Assembly (NCBI GenBank): GCA_038245795.1
Contig: JBBRSC010000016.1
Location: forward strand, 1-23,162
Length of the DNA: 23,162 bases
DNA from: JBBRSC01 sp038245795
GTDB lineage: Bacteria > Actinomycetota > Acidimicrobiia > Acidimicrobiales > Microtrichaceae
Direction: 5' to 3'
This document shows, piece by piece, positions 15,516 through 23,162 of the stretch. The notes under the pieces were generated by a model. It was given only the letters and a program-made list of their open reading frames with translations. It was not told the origin of the DNA and did no database searches. The first letter of the stretch is position 1. Every line of letters begins with the position of its first letter. The translations under genes were made by a program, and so were the position numbers.

Positions 15516-16723
15516 CAGTGCATCACCCCTTCCGACTCACGACGACCAGCAGCGGTTCGCACCGACTTCCAGAGGAGGAGGGTGGCGACGGCCAAGCCCC
15601 CGGCAGTCGCCGGAGCAATGGCATACCACTTCCAACCCTGATCGATCGCCACCCTGATGACCGCCAGCAACACAAACCAACCGAGTGCCAACGGGATGAG
15701 GATCTTCCACCCCAGGTCCATCAGTTGGTCGTAACGGAAGCGGGGCAACGTCGTGCGGAACAGCACGAACATCACCAACAGCGCCAGGAGTTTCACGAAG
15801 AAGTACGCAAAGCCGAGCACATAATCGGCGACGAACCCCGTGATCCCGAACATCGGTCCGCTCGGCCCACCGAGAAACAACGTGACGATGACGCCGCTCA
15901 TCGTGATGACGTTCATGAATTCCGACAAGTAGAAGAGTGCGAAGCGGACGCCGGAGTACTCGGTGTGAAAGCCCCCGACCAGTTCCTGTTCGGCCTCGAC
16001 GAGATCGAAGGGCGGCCGATTCAATTCGGCGGTGACGGCGATCACGAAGATGACGAAGGGCACGAAGCCCGTCATCCACAGGTTCCACTGCCATGTGCTC
16101 TGGGAGATGACGATGGCGTTGGTCGACAGGCTCTCGGAGCGGAGCAGGACTGCCAACAACGACAGTCCCAACGCGGCTTCGTACGACACCATCTGGGCGG
16201 TGGCCCGGACCGACCCCAACAGCGGATACTTCGAACCGGACGACCAGCCCGCCAGCATGATGCCGTAGACGGCAAGCGAGCTCATGGCCAGCACCAACAA
16301 GATGCCGATCTGCGGATCGGCGAGCTGCAGCAGGGTGTCATGGCCCGCAATGCGAACCACTCCCTTGTTTCCACCGTCGAAGTTGCCGCCCAGTGGGATG
16401 ACACAGAAGATCAGAAAGGCGGGAATCAGCGACAGGTACGGCGCCAAGCGAAAGACGAACGGATCAGCCTTCTCGGGCAGGAGGTCCTCCTTGAAGAAGG
16501 ACTTGATGCCGTCGGCCAGTGTCTGGAGCAGGCCGAACGGTCCCGCAATGTTGGGCCCGACCCGGTTCGAGAAGTCGGCGTGCAGCTTCCGCTCGAACCA
16601 GATCATGAGCATCACAGAGACCATGAGGCCAACAAAGGCAACAACGACCTTCAAGAAAACGAGCACGACCGCCACGAAGTCGATGTCGATCAGCATCGGA
16701 TCGAATGCCAGGAGAACGCTCAT
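15515..16723 (-). CDS. nuoH: NuoH, quinone-chamber membrane subunit of the 14-subunit complex I
   Basis: A 402-residue protein with about nine hydrophobic segments, somewhat longer than the usual 320-350 because of an extra C-terminal helix and basic tail. The conserved motifs are all present: WFERKL with Glu44-Arg45-Lys46, NRVGPNIAGPFGLLQ, ADGIKSFFKED, KYPLLGSVRATAQMVSYE and the acidic loop FDLVEAEQELVGGFHTEYSG. It forms the quinone tunnel with NuoD and NuoB and starts the proton path. It is the internal control against which the changed residues of NuoH' can be judged. ATGA overlap with nuoG. Confidence 0.98.
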   Translation of the reverse strand: MSVLLAFDPMLIDIDFVAVVLVFLKVVVAFVGLMVSVMLMIWFERKLHADFSNRVGPNIAGPFGLLQTLADGIKSFFKEDLLPEKADPFVFRLAPYLSLIPAFLIFCVIPLGGNFDGGNKGVVRIAGHDTLLQLADPQIGILLVLAMSSLAVYGIMLAGWSSGSKYPLLGSVRATAQMVSYEAALGLSLLAVLLRSESLSTNAIVISQSTWQWNLWMTGFVPFVIFVIAVTAELNRPPFDLVEAEQELVGGFHTEYSGVRFALFYLSEFMNVITMSGVIVTLFLGGPSGPMFGITGFVADYVLGFAYFFVKLLALLVMFVLFRTTLPRFRYDQLMDLGWKILIPLALGWFVLLAVIRVAIDQGWKWYAIAPATAGGLAVATLLLWKSVRTAAGRRESEGVMH

Positions 16724-19323
16724 GACGCGACCTCGATCCGGACGTCACACACCTGATGGTCGGCGGAGATCAAGGTGGTCGGTCCGCTTTCGGAACGATG
16801 ATGTGGCACTACCACCGTCCCCTTCGGGACGCCCGCATCGGAGCGGCTGGGTAGAACGATCGAACGGTCACCAGCAATGAGCTTCACGGCGGCGCCGGTC
16901 ACCAACCCCAGCGTCTCGAGATCAACGGGGTTCATCCGAGCCGTGGCGGCATCCGCCAAACCCGAGGACGACGGGGAGTTCGAGAGCAGCACGCCACGGT
17001 CGTACATGGTCCGATTCACGACCAGGCGGAACCCGTAGGCATCGGGGCTCGGGATGGTGGTCGGGGTCGGGGCAACGAACGACACCAGTGGCGGGAGTAC
17101 GCGGGGTGCCTCGACCACGACAACGTCGGCGTCGGGCTCAGCGGCGTCGGGCTCGGGCTCAGCCGTCGCCTCGGCCTCCGGAACCTCGGAGTGTGCAACC
17201 GTCTCAGAAACCGGGAGTGGTAACACCACGCCATCCTCGTGTCCGCTGGCCGCAAGGAACTCTGCGGTGACGTTCGCCCACGATGGAGCCAGGCGTGCCA
17301 TCTCGGCGGCAATGTCCTCGACATTCGAGACACCGAGATGCCGGCCCAACCGGGCTGCGAGATCGATGACGATGGCCCAATCGGCGCGCGCTGTTCCGGG
17401 CGCAGTCACCTTCTGAGCGAGCCGTGAGACACGACCCTCAATGTTGGTGGTCGTCCCCGACACCTCGCCGAACGCCGCAGCGGCCAACACAATGTCGGCC
17501 CGACGCGACGATTCGGTCAGGAAGGTGTCGATGGCGATGACGGTCCGGGCACCCGCAATGCCGCGCTCAGCCAACGCGCGATCAGGGAAATCCGAGATGG
17601 GATCAGCGCCCACCAGGATGAGCGTGTCGATACGACCTTCCGCAGCCGCAGTGAGGATGCCGTGCGCATCGAGGCCGTCGGACTCGGGAAGCCCGCCACC
17701 CCATGCCGAGGTGTAGTGGTCATGGGCATCGGCTCGACGAACCCGCCCGGGCAACATTCCCGGCGCCAGCCCAGCATCGAGGGCACCCATCACATTGGAA
17801 CGTCGAAGCCCCGACAGGAAGCGTGCCTCGGGCCGGGCCGCAACGATTGCGGCGGCCGCATCGACGATGCTGGCGGCCGATTCAGCCAGCGATGGTCGGC
17901 CCAAGACGACGGTCACGTTGGTTGCGCCGGCGAGCGCTGCAACAGCTGCCTGGTCAAGATCGGCACTTCCGTCCAGCAGCGCAGCAACTACCGATGCAGC
18001 CTCGCCAGGCGGATAGGTCACGGTGGCGGTGGCCCAGCGACTCAGCCCGGTCCGGGCGGGGACGACCTCGACGAGCTTCGCTCCGTCACGTTCGACGGCG
18101 TGCTTGAGGCGGAGGAACAGCACCGGCAGTTCCTCTTTCGGGTCGGGCCCGAGATACAGGATCACTCCGCCGGGGGTGCAGACCTCGTCGATGGTGGCGG
18201 TCGGTAGACCCAGGACCACATCGGCGGGGAGACCGTCTCCGAGTTGGGCATCGACGTTGTCGGTTCCGATAACGCCCTTGGCCAACTTCGCCCACGCATA
18301 CGCGCTCTCGTTGGTCAACCGCGCCCCGCCGAGAACGGCAACCGCCCCGGCGCCGCCTCCGGTGCTCAGGCCGCTCGTGATGGCCGCCGCCGCCGCGCCG
18401 AGGGCATCGTTCCAATGAGCCGGAACCAACGCATCGCCGGATCGGACGAGCGGGCCCGACAGTCGGTCTTCGGAATTGATGGCCTCGAACCCGAAGCGAC
18501 CCTTGTCGCACAACCAACCCCAGTTGACTGGATCGCTATCGACGCCGTTGTACCGCAGGAGCCGATCTCGCGAGGACTCCACCGTGATGCGACAACCCAC
18601 CGAGCAACCCTGACACGTCGACTCGACCTGTTCCAGATCCCAGGGTCGGGCCTTGAAGCGATAGGGCTTGGCAGTCAGAGCGCCCACTGGGCAGATCTGC
18701 ACGACGTTGCCCGAGAAATACGAGCTGAACGGCTCGCCCGGGAACGTGTTGACCTGCGTCGCGGCGCCACGATCCATGAAGTGGATCAGCGGGTCCCCCG
18801 CCACCTCATCGGCGAACCGTGTGCAGCGATCGCAGAGAATGCAGCGCTCACGATCCAGGTAGACCGTCTCGGAGATGGCGATCGGCTTCGTGTAGTGGCG
18901 CTTCTCTTCGACCCATCGCGACTCACCCGGGCCGTAGGCCATGGTCTGGTCCTGCAGGGGACATTCGCCACCCTTGTCGCACACGGGACAATCCAACGGA
19001 TGGTTGATCAGCAGGAACTCGAGGACGCCATCCTGCGCCTTACGGACATTGTCGGACTCGGTATCGACCACCATGTTCGGCGCGCACTCGATCATGCAGC
19101 TCGGCTGAAGGGCCGGCCCACGACCGGTGTCCACCTCGACGAGGCACATCCGACACATGCCCACCGGCGTCATGCGCGGGTGGTAACAAAAGCGCGGGAT
19201 GTAGGTCCCGTTGCGTTGCGCAGCGTCGATGAGGAGCTCGCCCTTCTGGGCTTCGATCTCCTTGCCATTGATCGTGACCGCAATGGCCTCGGTCATGACA
19301 GGTTTGCGGGGCGGTTCGCTCAT
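16720..19323 (-). CDS. nuoG: NuoG, iron-sulfur subunit of the NADH module
   Basis: An 867-residue protein. The N-terminal [2Fe-2S] domain binds N1b through Cys46, 57, 60 and 76. N5 is bound by His108, Cys112, 115 and 121 (HPLDCPVCDKGGEC). N4 is bound by Cys161, 164, 167 and 211. A further set, Cys237, 240, 244 and 272 (CX2CX3CX27C), matches the N7 cluster found in E. coli and Thermus. The rest resembles the molybdopterin oxidoreductase fold without expected cofactor use, followed by an acidic Ala/Glu/Pro linker near residues 715-745 and a C-terminal domain like the dinucleotide-binding domain of that family. The ATG at 19323 overlaps the nuoF stop; an internal ATG ten codons in is possible but lacks that coupling. 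Confidence 0.98.
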   Translation of the reverse strand: MSEPPRKPVMTEAIAVTINGKEIEAQKGELLIDAAQRNGTYIPRFCYHPRMTPVGMCRMCLVEVDTGRGPALQPSCMIECAPNMVVDTESDNVRKAQDGVLEFLLINHPLDCPVCDKGGECPLQDQTMAYGPGESRWVEEKRHYTKPIAISETVYLDRERCILCDRCTRFADEVAGDPLIHFMDRGAATQVNTFPGEPFSSYFSGNVVQICPVGALTAKPYRFKARPWDLEQVESTCQGCSVGCRITVESSRDRLLRYNGVDSDPVNWGWLCDKGRFGFEAINSEDRLSGPLVRSGDALVPAHWNDALGAAAAAITSGLSTGGGAGAVAVLGGARLTNESAYAWAKLAKGVIGTDNVDAQLGDGLPADVVLGLPTATIDEVCTPGGVILYLGPDPKEELPVLFLRLKHAVERDGAKLVEVVPARTGLSRWATATVTYPPGEAASVVAALLDGSADLDQAAVAALAGATNVTVVLGRPSLAESAASIVDAAAAIVAARPEARFLSGLRRSNVMGALDAGLAPGMLPGRVRRADAHDHYTSAWGGGLPESDGLDAHGILTAAAEGRIDTLILVGADPISDFPDRALAERGIAGARTVIAIDTFLTESSRRADIVLAAAAFGEVSGTTTNIEGRVSRLAQKVTAPGTARADWAIVIDLAARLGRHLGVSNVEDIAAEMARLAPSWANVTAEFLAASGHEDGVVLPLPVSETVAHSEVPEAEATAEPEPDAAEPDADVVVVEAPRVLPPLVSFVAPTPTTIPSPDAYGFRLVVNRTMYDRGVLLSNSPSSSGLADAATARMNPVDLETLGLVTGAAVKLIAGDRSIVLPSRSDAGVPKGTVVVPHHRSESGPTTLISADHQVCDVRIEVAS

Positions 19324-20690
19324 GAGTGGGCTCCGGCCGACACGGCGATCAGATCGCGCTTGGTGATCTTGGCCTCGAACTCATGGCGGAATCGACGAAT
19401 CGCCGAGGTGATGGGCGCCACCGACGAGGGTCCCAGCGGACAAATGGTTGTCTGGCGAGGCGGGAACGGTATGGCTTCGAGCCCGGCGTCGGGATGCGAG
19501 GCGACGGGATACGGCCCCGGTGAGATGTTGTCGGCAATGTCCAGCAACGCATCAATGTCGGAGGGTCGACCGTGGCCGTCCATGATGCGCTGGAGGATCT
19601 TCTCTTCCCACGACGTCCCCTCTCGACACGGGGTGCACTTGCCGCAGGATTCGCGGGCGAAAAAGCGGACAATCCGCAGACACGCCTTGACCGCATCGGT
19701 TGTCTCGTCCATCACGACGATGGCACCAGAGCCGAGCATCGAACCAGCGCCGCTCACGACCTTGCCTTCGAGCGGCAGATCGATCTGTTCGGGGAAGAAC
19801 CACGGAGCCGACGCGCCGCCAGGAATGAACATCTTGAGCTCGTGGCCATCCCGGATGCCACGGCAGTACCGATCATCTTCGAAGAGCTCGCGGTAGGTCG
19901 TGGTGCCTTGGGGGATCTCGAAGACACCCGGCCGATTGACGTGGCCGGACACGGAGACCAGACGGGTTCCTGGCGAGGCCTCGGAGCCGATCGCCGTGTA
20001 CGCCTCGATCCCGTTGAGCACCAGCCACGGAAGGTTGGCGAGGGTCTCGACGTTGTTGACGATCGTCGGCTTCATGTAGAGGCCCTTGGCAGCTGGGAAG
20101 AACGGCGGCTTCAATCGGGGCATCCCGCGGTTGCCCTCGAGTGACTCGATGAGCGCTGTCTCTTCGCCGACGATGTACGCCCCGGCGCCCCAGTGCAAGA
20201 CGATGTCGACGCTGAAGTCGGTGCCCATGATGTTCTTGCCGACCAGATTGGCGGCGTAGGCCTCGTTGAGAGCGACGGCAAGGCGTTCCTGAGCATGAGC
20301 CATTTCGCCCCGGACATACAGGAAGACCTGGGCACACCCGATCGCATAGGCCGCTATTAGGCACCCCTCGATGAGCTGATGGGGATCACGCTCCATCAGG
20401 ATCCGGTCCTTGTACGTGCCCGGCTCGGACTCGTCGCCGTTGACGACGAGATAGCGGGGCCACACACCGGGCGGGCAGAAGCCCCACTTGACCCCGGCGG
20501 GAAAGCCCGCGCCGCCGCGACCCAGCAGCGTGGCGCCCTTGACCTCGGCGGACAGTTCCGCTGGCGACATCGACAGGGCGCGTTCGAGTGCCGCATAGCC
20601 CGTGTAGCTCCCGGTGGAGCGGTAGCCGTCGAGCGTGTGGCCAGTTGGTTCGTCCCAACGCGAGCTGACAATCATCGGGGTGTCAGTCAT
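19320..20690 (-). CDS. nuoF: NuoF, NADH- and FMN-binding subunit
   Basis: The start is the ATG at 20690, overlapping the nuoE stop (ATGA), giving 456 residues; the frame further upstream is a shadow of nuoE. NuoF oxidises NADH with FMN and passes electrons to N3. Visible are the nucleotide/FMN motif GRGGAGFPAGVKW near residues 58-69, NGDESEPGTYKDR, GAGAYIVGEETALIESLEG, and N3 ligands Cys349, 352 and 355 (SCGKCTPCREG) with Cys417 (TICPLG). The distance between the third and fourth ligand is 62 residues, against about 40 in Thermus-type NuoF, because of an insertion after DNISPG. All catalytic motifs are intact. ATGA overlap with nuoG. Confidence 0.98.
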   Translation of the reverse strand: MTDTPMIVSSRWDEPTGHTLDGYRSTGSYTGYAALERALSMSPAELSAEVKGATLLGRGGAGFPAGVKWGFCPPGVWPRYLVVNGDESEPGTYKDRILMERDPHQLIEGCLIAAYAIGCAQVFLYVRGEMAHAQERLAVALNEAYAANLVGKNIMGTDFSVDIVLHWGAGAYIVGEETALIESLEGNRGMPRLKPPFFPAAKGLYMKPTIVNNVETLANLPWLVLNGIEAYTAIGSEASPGTRLVSVSGHVNRPGVFEIPQGTTTYRELFEDDRYCRGIRDGHELKMFIPGGASAPWFFPEQIDLPLEGKVVSGAGSMLGSGAIVVMDETTDAVKACLRIVRFFARESCGKCTPCREGTSWEEKILQRIMDGHGRPSDIDALLDIADNISPGPYPVASHPDAGLEAIPFPPRQTTICPLGPSSVAPITSAIRRFRHEFEAKITKRDLIAVSAGAHS

Positions 20691-21340
20691 GCGGAAACCC
20701 CGCCGGTCGGCGCGGCAGCAGCGGCTGCTTCGGCGCTCTCGCGATGGCGTCGGATCCACACGGGTTCGGACTGCTGCTCGGGGGGAGTGACGTTGGCGAT
20801 CTGATCGGAGGGCAACGTTTGACGGACCTTGCCGAGTGTTCCGTGAGCTGGGACGTCCGAGCGGGAACCCGCTCGCAGCTCCGCGATCAGGTCATCGAAC
20901 TGGTCGTTGCTCACCTGATGGAAGTAGCGGTAGTTCACCTGACAGGCAGGAGCCTCGGTGCAGGCCGCAATGCATTCGACATCTTCGAGCGTGAACATGC
21001 CGTCGGCCGTGGTGCCACCCGGACGGATACCCAACGTCGACGAGGCATGATCCAGGAGTTCCTCGCCACCGACCAGCTGACACGAGATGTTCGTGCAGAC
21101 GTTGACCACGAATTTCCCGACGGGATGGAGCTTGAACATCTCGTAGAAGCTGGCTGTCCCCATCACTTCGGCGGGAGTGATTCCGACGAGTTCCGCAACG
21201 TGGACCATCGCATCCTCGGCCAGGTAACCGTCCTGCTCCTGAGCGAGATGGCACAACGGGATGGTTGCCGACTTGGCACGCGGATAGCGGGTCACGATGT
21301 CACGAGCCATCGCCTCGTTCTGCTGAGTGAAGCGGGCCAT
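20687..21340 (-). CDS. nuoE: NuoE, [2Fe-2S] N1a subunit of the NADH module
   Basis: A 217-residue thioredoxin-fold protein. N1a ligands are Cys82 and Cys87 (CTNISC) and Cys123 and Cys127 (CIAAC). The N-terminal helices contain the usual YPRAKSATIPLCHLAQEQDGY stretch (residues 19-39). The family core ends near residue 160; a tail of about 55 residues follows, rich in Ala, Pro and Arg, of no recognisable fold. It partners NuoF and NuoG. The ATG shares a base with the nuoD stop (TGATG) and has a GAGG site about ten bases upstream. Confidence 0.97.
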   Translation of the reverse strand: MARFTQQNEAMARDIVTRYPRAKSATIPLCHLAQEQDGYLAEDAMVHVAELVGITPAEVMGTASFYEMFKLHPVGKFVVNVCTNISCQLVGGEELLDHASSTLGIRPGGTTADGMFTLEDVECIAACTEAPACQVNYRYFHQVSNDQFDDLIAELRAGSRSDVPAHGTLGKVRQTLPSDQIANVTPPEQQSEPVWIRRHRESAEAAAAAAPTGGVSA

Positions 21341-22671
21341 CAGCGATCGACCTCGCCCATGATGGGATCGACCGACGACACGATGGCAACGGTATCGGCG
21401 ATCAGAGAGTTCTTCATCAGATGGGGAAGGGTCTGGAGATTCACGAAGCTCGGTCCACGAACGTGCATGCGATATGGCTTCCCGGAGCCGTCGGACACGA
21501 TGTACACCCCGAGTTCACCACGAGGGCTCTCCACCGCTGCATAGGTCTCCCCAGCCGGCACCTTGAAGCCCTCGGTGAAAATCTTGAAGTGATGGATGAG
21601 AGCCTCCATCGATTCGTCGATTCGGGCTCGTGGTGGTGGGGTGACCTTCTTGTCCTGGATCCGATAATCACCGGCCGGCATCTTGTCGAGAATCTGGTAC
21701 ACGATGCGAATCGACTCGCCGATCTCGGCCAATCGAATGGCGTAGCGGTCGAAACAATCGCCGTAGGTTCCAACGCACACGTCGAAATCGACCTCGTCGT
21801 ACCGGAGATACGGCATGTCACGACGGAGGTCCCACGCGAAACCGGTGGAACGAAGGATGGGCCCAGTAGTTCCGAGCGCCAGGCACTCCTCGGCCGTGAT
21901 GACACCGATTCCCTGGAGGCGATCGCGCCAGATGGGTTGGCCGGTCATGAGGGTGTCGAACTCCTCGAGACGTGCCGGGAGCGGATCCAGCACCCGGCGG
22001 ACCTCGTCACTCCATCCTGGCGGCAGATCAGCTGCGACCCCACCGGGGCGGATGTAGTTGTGGTTCATGCGCAGGCCGGTCACCATCTCAAAGAAGCGGA
22101 GGATCTCCTCGCGTTCCCGCCAGCCGTACAACATCATGGAGACCGCTCCGAGGTCCATGCCGTTGGTGGCCATGAACAACATGTGCGACGACAGACGGTT
22201 CATTTCGCACATCAGCATGCGAATCCATTGGGCGCGTTCGGGGACTTCGATTCCGAGCAACTGCTCGGTCGCCATGGAGAAGGCCAGCTCGTTGAAGAGC
22301 GGCGAGGCGTAGTCCATACGGGTCACGTTGGTGGCGCCCTGTACGTAGGTGAGATCTTCGCCGGTCTTTTCCATGCCGGTATGGAGGTACCCGATGACGG
22401 GCTTCGAACGGGTGACGACCTCGCCATCCAGCTCCAGGACCAGGCGCAACACGCCATGGGTCGAGGGGTGCTGCGGACCCATGTTCATGACCATCCGCTC
22501 GCCGGCCCCCTCCTCGGTGGGAGCCTGGTAGCCGGAGCGCTCTTCAGCTTCGGTCTCCGACCAACGGAGGACCGACTCGTCCGATGTCAGCCGTTGCAGG
22601 GCGTCGTCGAGTTCTTCAGTGGGAGAGACAGCTGGTGGTAGCGGAGAAGTGGGTGTCGACGTGGTGGACAT
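21340..22671 (-). CDS. nuoD: NuoD, 49-kDa quinone-site subunit of the 14-subunit complex I
   Basis: A 443-residue protein. The quinone-site residues are all as expected: His72 in GPQHPSTHGVLRL, Tyr121 in VTRMDY (49 residues on) and Asp173 in MDLGAV (101 residues on). The RPGGVAADLPPGW segment is also present. The 60 residues before GPQHP form a Ser/Thr/Pro- and Glu-rich extension longer than in most relatives. The start at 22671 has AGGGA about eight bases upstream, partly inside the end of nuoC, and lies 5 bases after that stop. It is the reference for the changes seen in NuoD'. Confidence 0.98.
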   Translation of the reverse strand: MSTTSTPTSPLPPAVSPTEELDDALQRLTSDESVLRWSETEAEERSGYQAPTEEGAGERMVMNMGPQHPSTHGVLRLVLELDGEVVTRSKPVIGYLHTGMEKTGEDLTYVQGATNVTRMDYASPLFNELAFSMATEQLLGIEVPERAQWIRMLMCEMNRLSSHMLFMATNGMDLGAVSMMLYGWREREEILRFFEMVTGLRMNHNYIRPGGVAADLPPGWSDEVRRVLDPLPARLEEFDTLMTGQPIWRDRLQGIGVITAEECLALGTTGPILRSTGFAWDLRRDMPYLRYDEVDFDVCVGTYGDCFDRYAIRLAEIGESIRIVYQILDKMPAGDYRIQDKKVTPPPRARIDESMEALIHHFKIFTEGFKVPAGETYAAVESPRGELGVYIVSDGSGKPYRMHVRGPSFVNLQTLPHLMKNSLIADTVAIVSSVDPIMGEVDR

Positions 22672-22676
22672 GCTGG

Positions 22677-23162
22677 CTATCCCTGCGCGATCGAGTTCTT
22701 GAACTGGACCGGAATCTGGCCGATGGCGTAGTCCTTGCGGAGCGGATGGCCTTCCCAGTCGTCGGGCAGCAGAATCCTGGTCATGTCGGGATGGCCGTCG
22801 AAGACGATGCCGAACAGGTCAAAGGCCTCGCGTTCCATAGCCTCAGTGCCCGGGTGCAACCGGAACAAGGTGGGACACGTCGGCTCGTTCTCGGGGATCT
22901 GCACCCGAAGGCGGAGCCGCGTCCTGGCCGTGTGATTGATCAACAACACAACGACCTCGAACCGTTCAGGAGTTACACCATCGGCGAGCGCCGGTCGTGC
23001 CGGGTGGGTCAGGAAGTCGACGACACACAGATCGAGGCATTGCCAGAACCCGTCGTTACGAAGTTGAGTCACGACGTCAAGAAGTTGTTCCCGAGGCGGG
23101 AAGATCACGACGATATCGCCATCGGGAACGGCGGGTTGGCCGTGCACGGTGAAGGCTGCCAG
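22677..23162 (-). CDS. nuoC: NuoC, 30-kDa subunit of the 14-subunit complex I (5' end at window edge)
   Basis: The frame is open to the window edge, giving 161 visible residues; a GTG at 23147 could be the start but five further in-frame codons reach the edge, so the true start may be outside. The 30-kDa core is recognisable: FEVVVLLINHTARTRLRLRV, HPGTEAMEREAFDLFGIVFDGHPD, RILLPDDWEGHPLRKDY. It has no cofactor and links NuoD with NuoI and NuoB. It is a compact form, lacking the tails seen in NuoC' of the second set. nuoB and nuoA of this set are expected immediately upstream, outside the window. Confidence 0.95.
   Translation of the reverse strand: MAAFTVHGQPAVPDGDIVVIFPPREQLLDVVTQLRNDGFWQCLDLCVVDFLTHPARPALADGVTPERFEVVVLLINHTARTRLRLRVQIPENEPTCPTLFRLHPGTEAMEREAFDLFGIVFDGHPDMTRILLPDDWEGHPLRKDYAIGQIPVQFKNSIAQG

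Noticed and set aside
18244..19896. Long plus-strand ORF of 550 codons opposite nuoG and nuoF
   Set aside because: Composition is Arg/His/Asp-rich without any family motif, and it lies antisense to a fully convincing NuoG with all cluster ligands. It is a high-GC shadow.
1..23162. tRNA, rRNA, CRISPR, insertion sequences or terminator hairpins
   Set aside because: Genes cover almost the whole window and the few gaps are at most about 75 bases; I saw no repeats or hairpins followed by T-runs that would support such features.

Overview
The window is one uninterrupted run of minus-strand respiratory complex I (NDH-1, nuo) genes. It holds 22 recognisable subunit genes plus one doubtful 26-codon ORF. 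No gap between genes exceeds about 75 bases, and I see no RNA gene, mobile element, CRISPR array or obvious terminator. The high GC content, the frequent GTG starts, and the wording of several subunits (for example the short NuoC followed by NuoD, and the LKG end of NuoK) suggest an actinobacterium, possibly of the Acidimicrobiia. That assignment is an inference and no marker gene is present to confirm it.

Reading in the direction of transcription (right to left), the first set runs from 23162 to 8769: nuoC (cut by the window edge), D, E, F, G, H, I, J, K, L, M, N. With nuoA and nuoB presumably just outside, this is a standard 14-subunit NADH:quinone oxidoreductase. NuoE, NuoF and NuoG carry the FMN/NADH site and clusters N1a, N3, N1b, N4, N5 and N7. 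NuoI, plus NuoB outside, would carry the chain to quinone at NuoD/NuoH, and NuoJ, K, L, M and N form the proton-pumping arm.

Only 15 bases after nuoN a second set starts, from 8753 to 1: nuoA', B', C', D', H', I', J', K', L', a possible 26-codon ORF, and M' (cut by the window edge). nuoN' presumably follows outside. This set has no nuoE, nuoF or nuoG. nuoD' and nuoH' overlap by ATGA, so the absence looks genuine, and the product should be an 11-subunit complex without an NADH module. Its electron donor is not encoded here.

The most interesting point is that the second complex keeps its pumping residues (NuoA' FDVE, NuoK' two Glu, NuoL'/NuoM' Glu and Lys) while several residues normally conserved at the quinone chamber are changed. 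In NuoD' the quinone Tyr is Trp92 and the Asp that pairs with the quinone His is Gln144. In NuoH' the E-R-K motif reads L-F-K and the first Glu of the E-A-E loop is Val228. In the first set NuoD and NuoH have the usual residues at all these positions. The second complex may therefore use a different acceptor or a different coupling entry. Nearly every junction is a 1- or 4-base stop/start overlap, consistent with one long, translationally coupled transcript.
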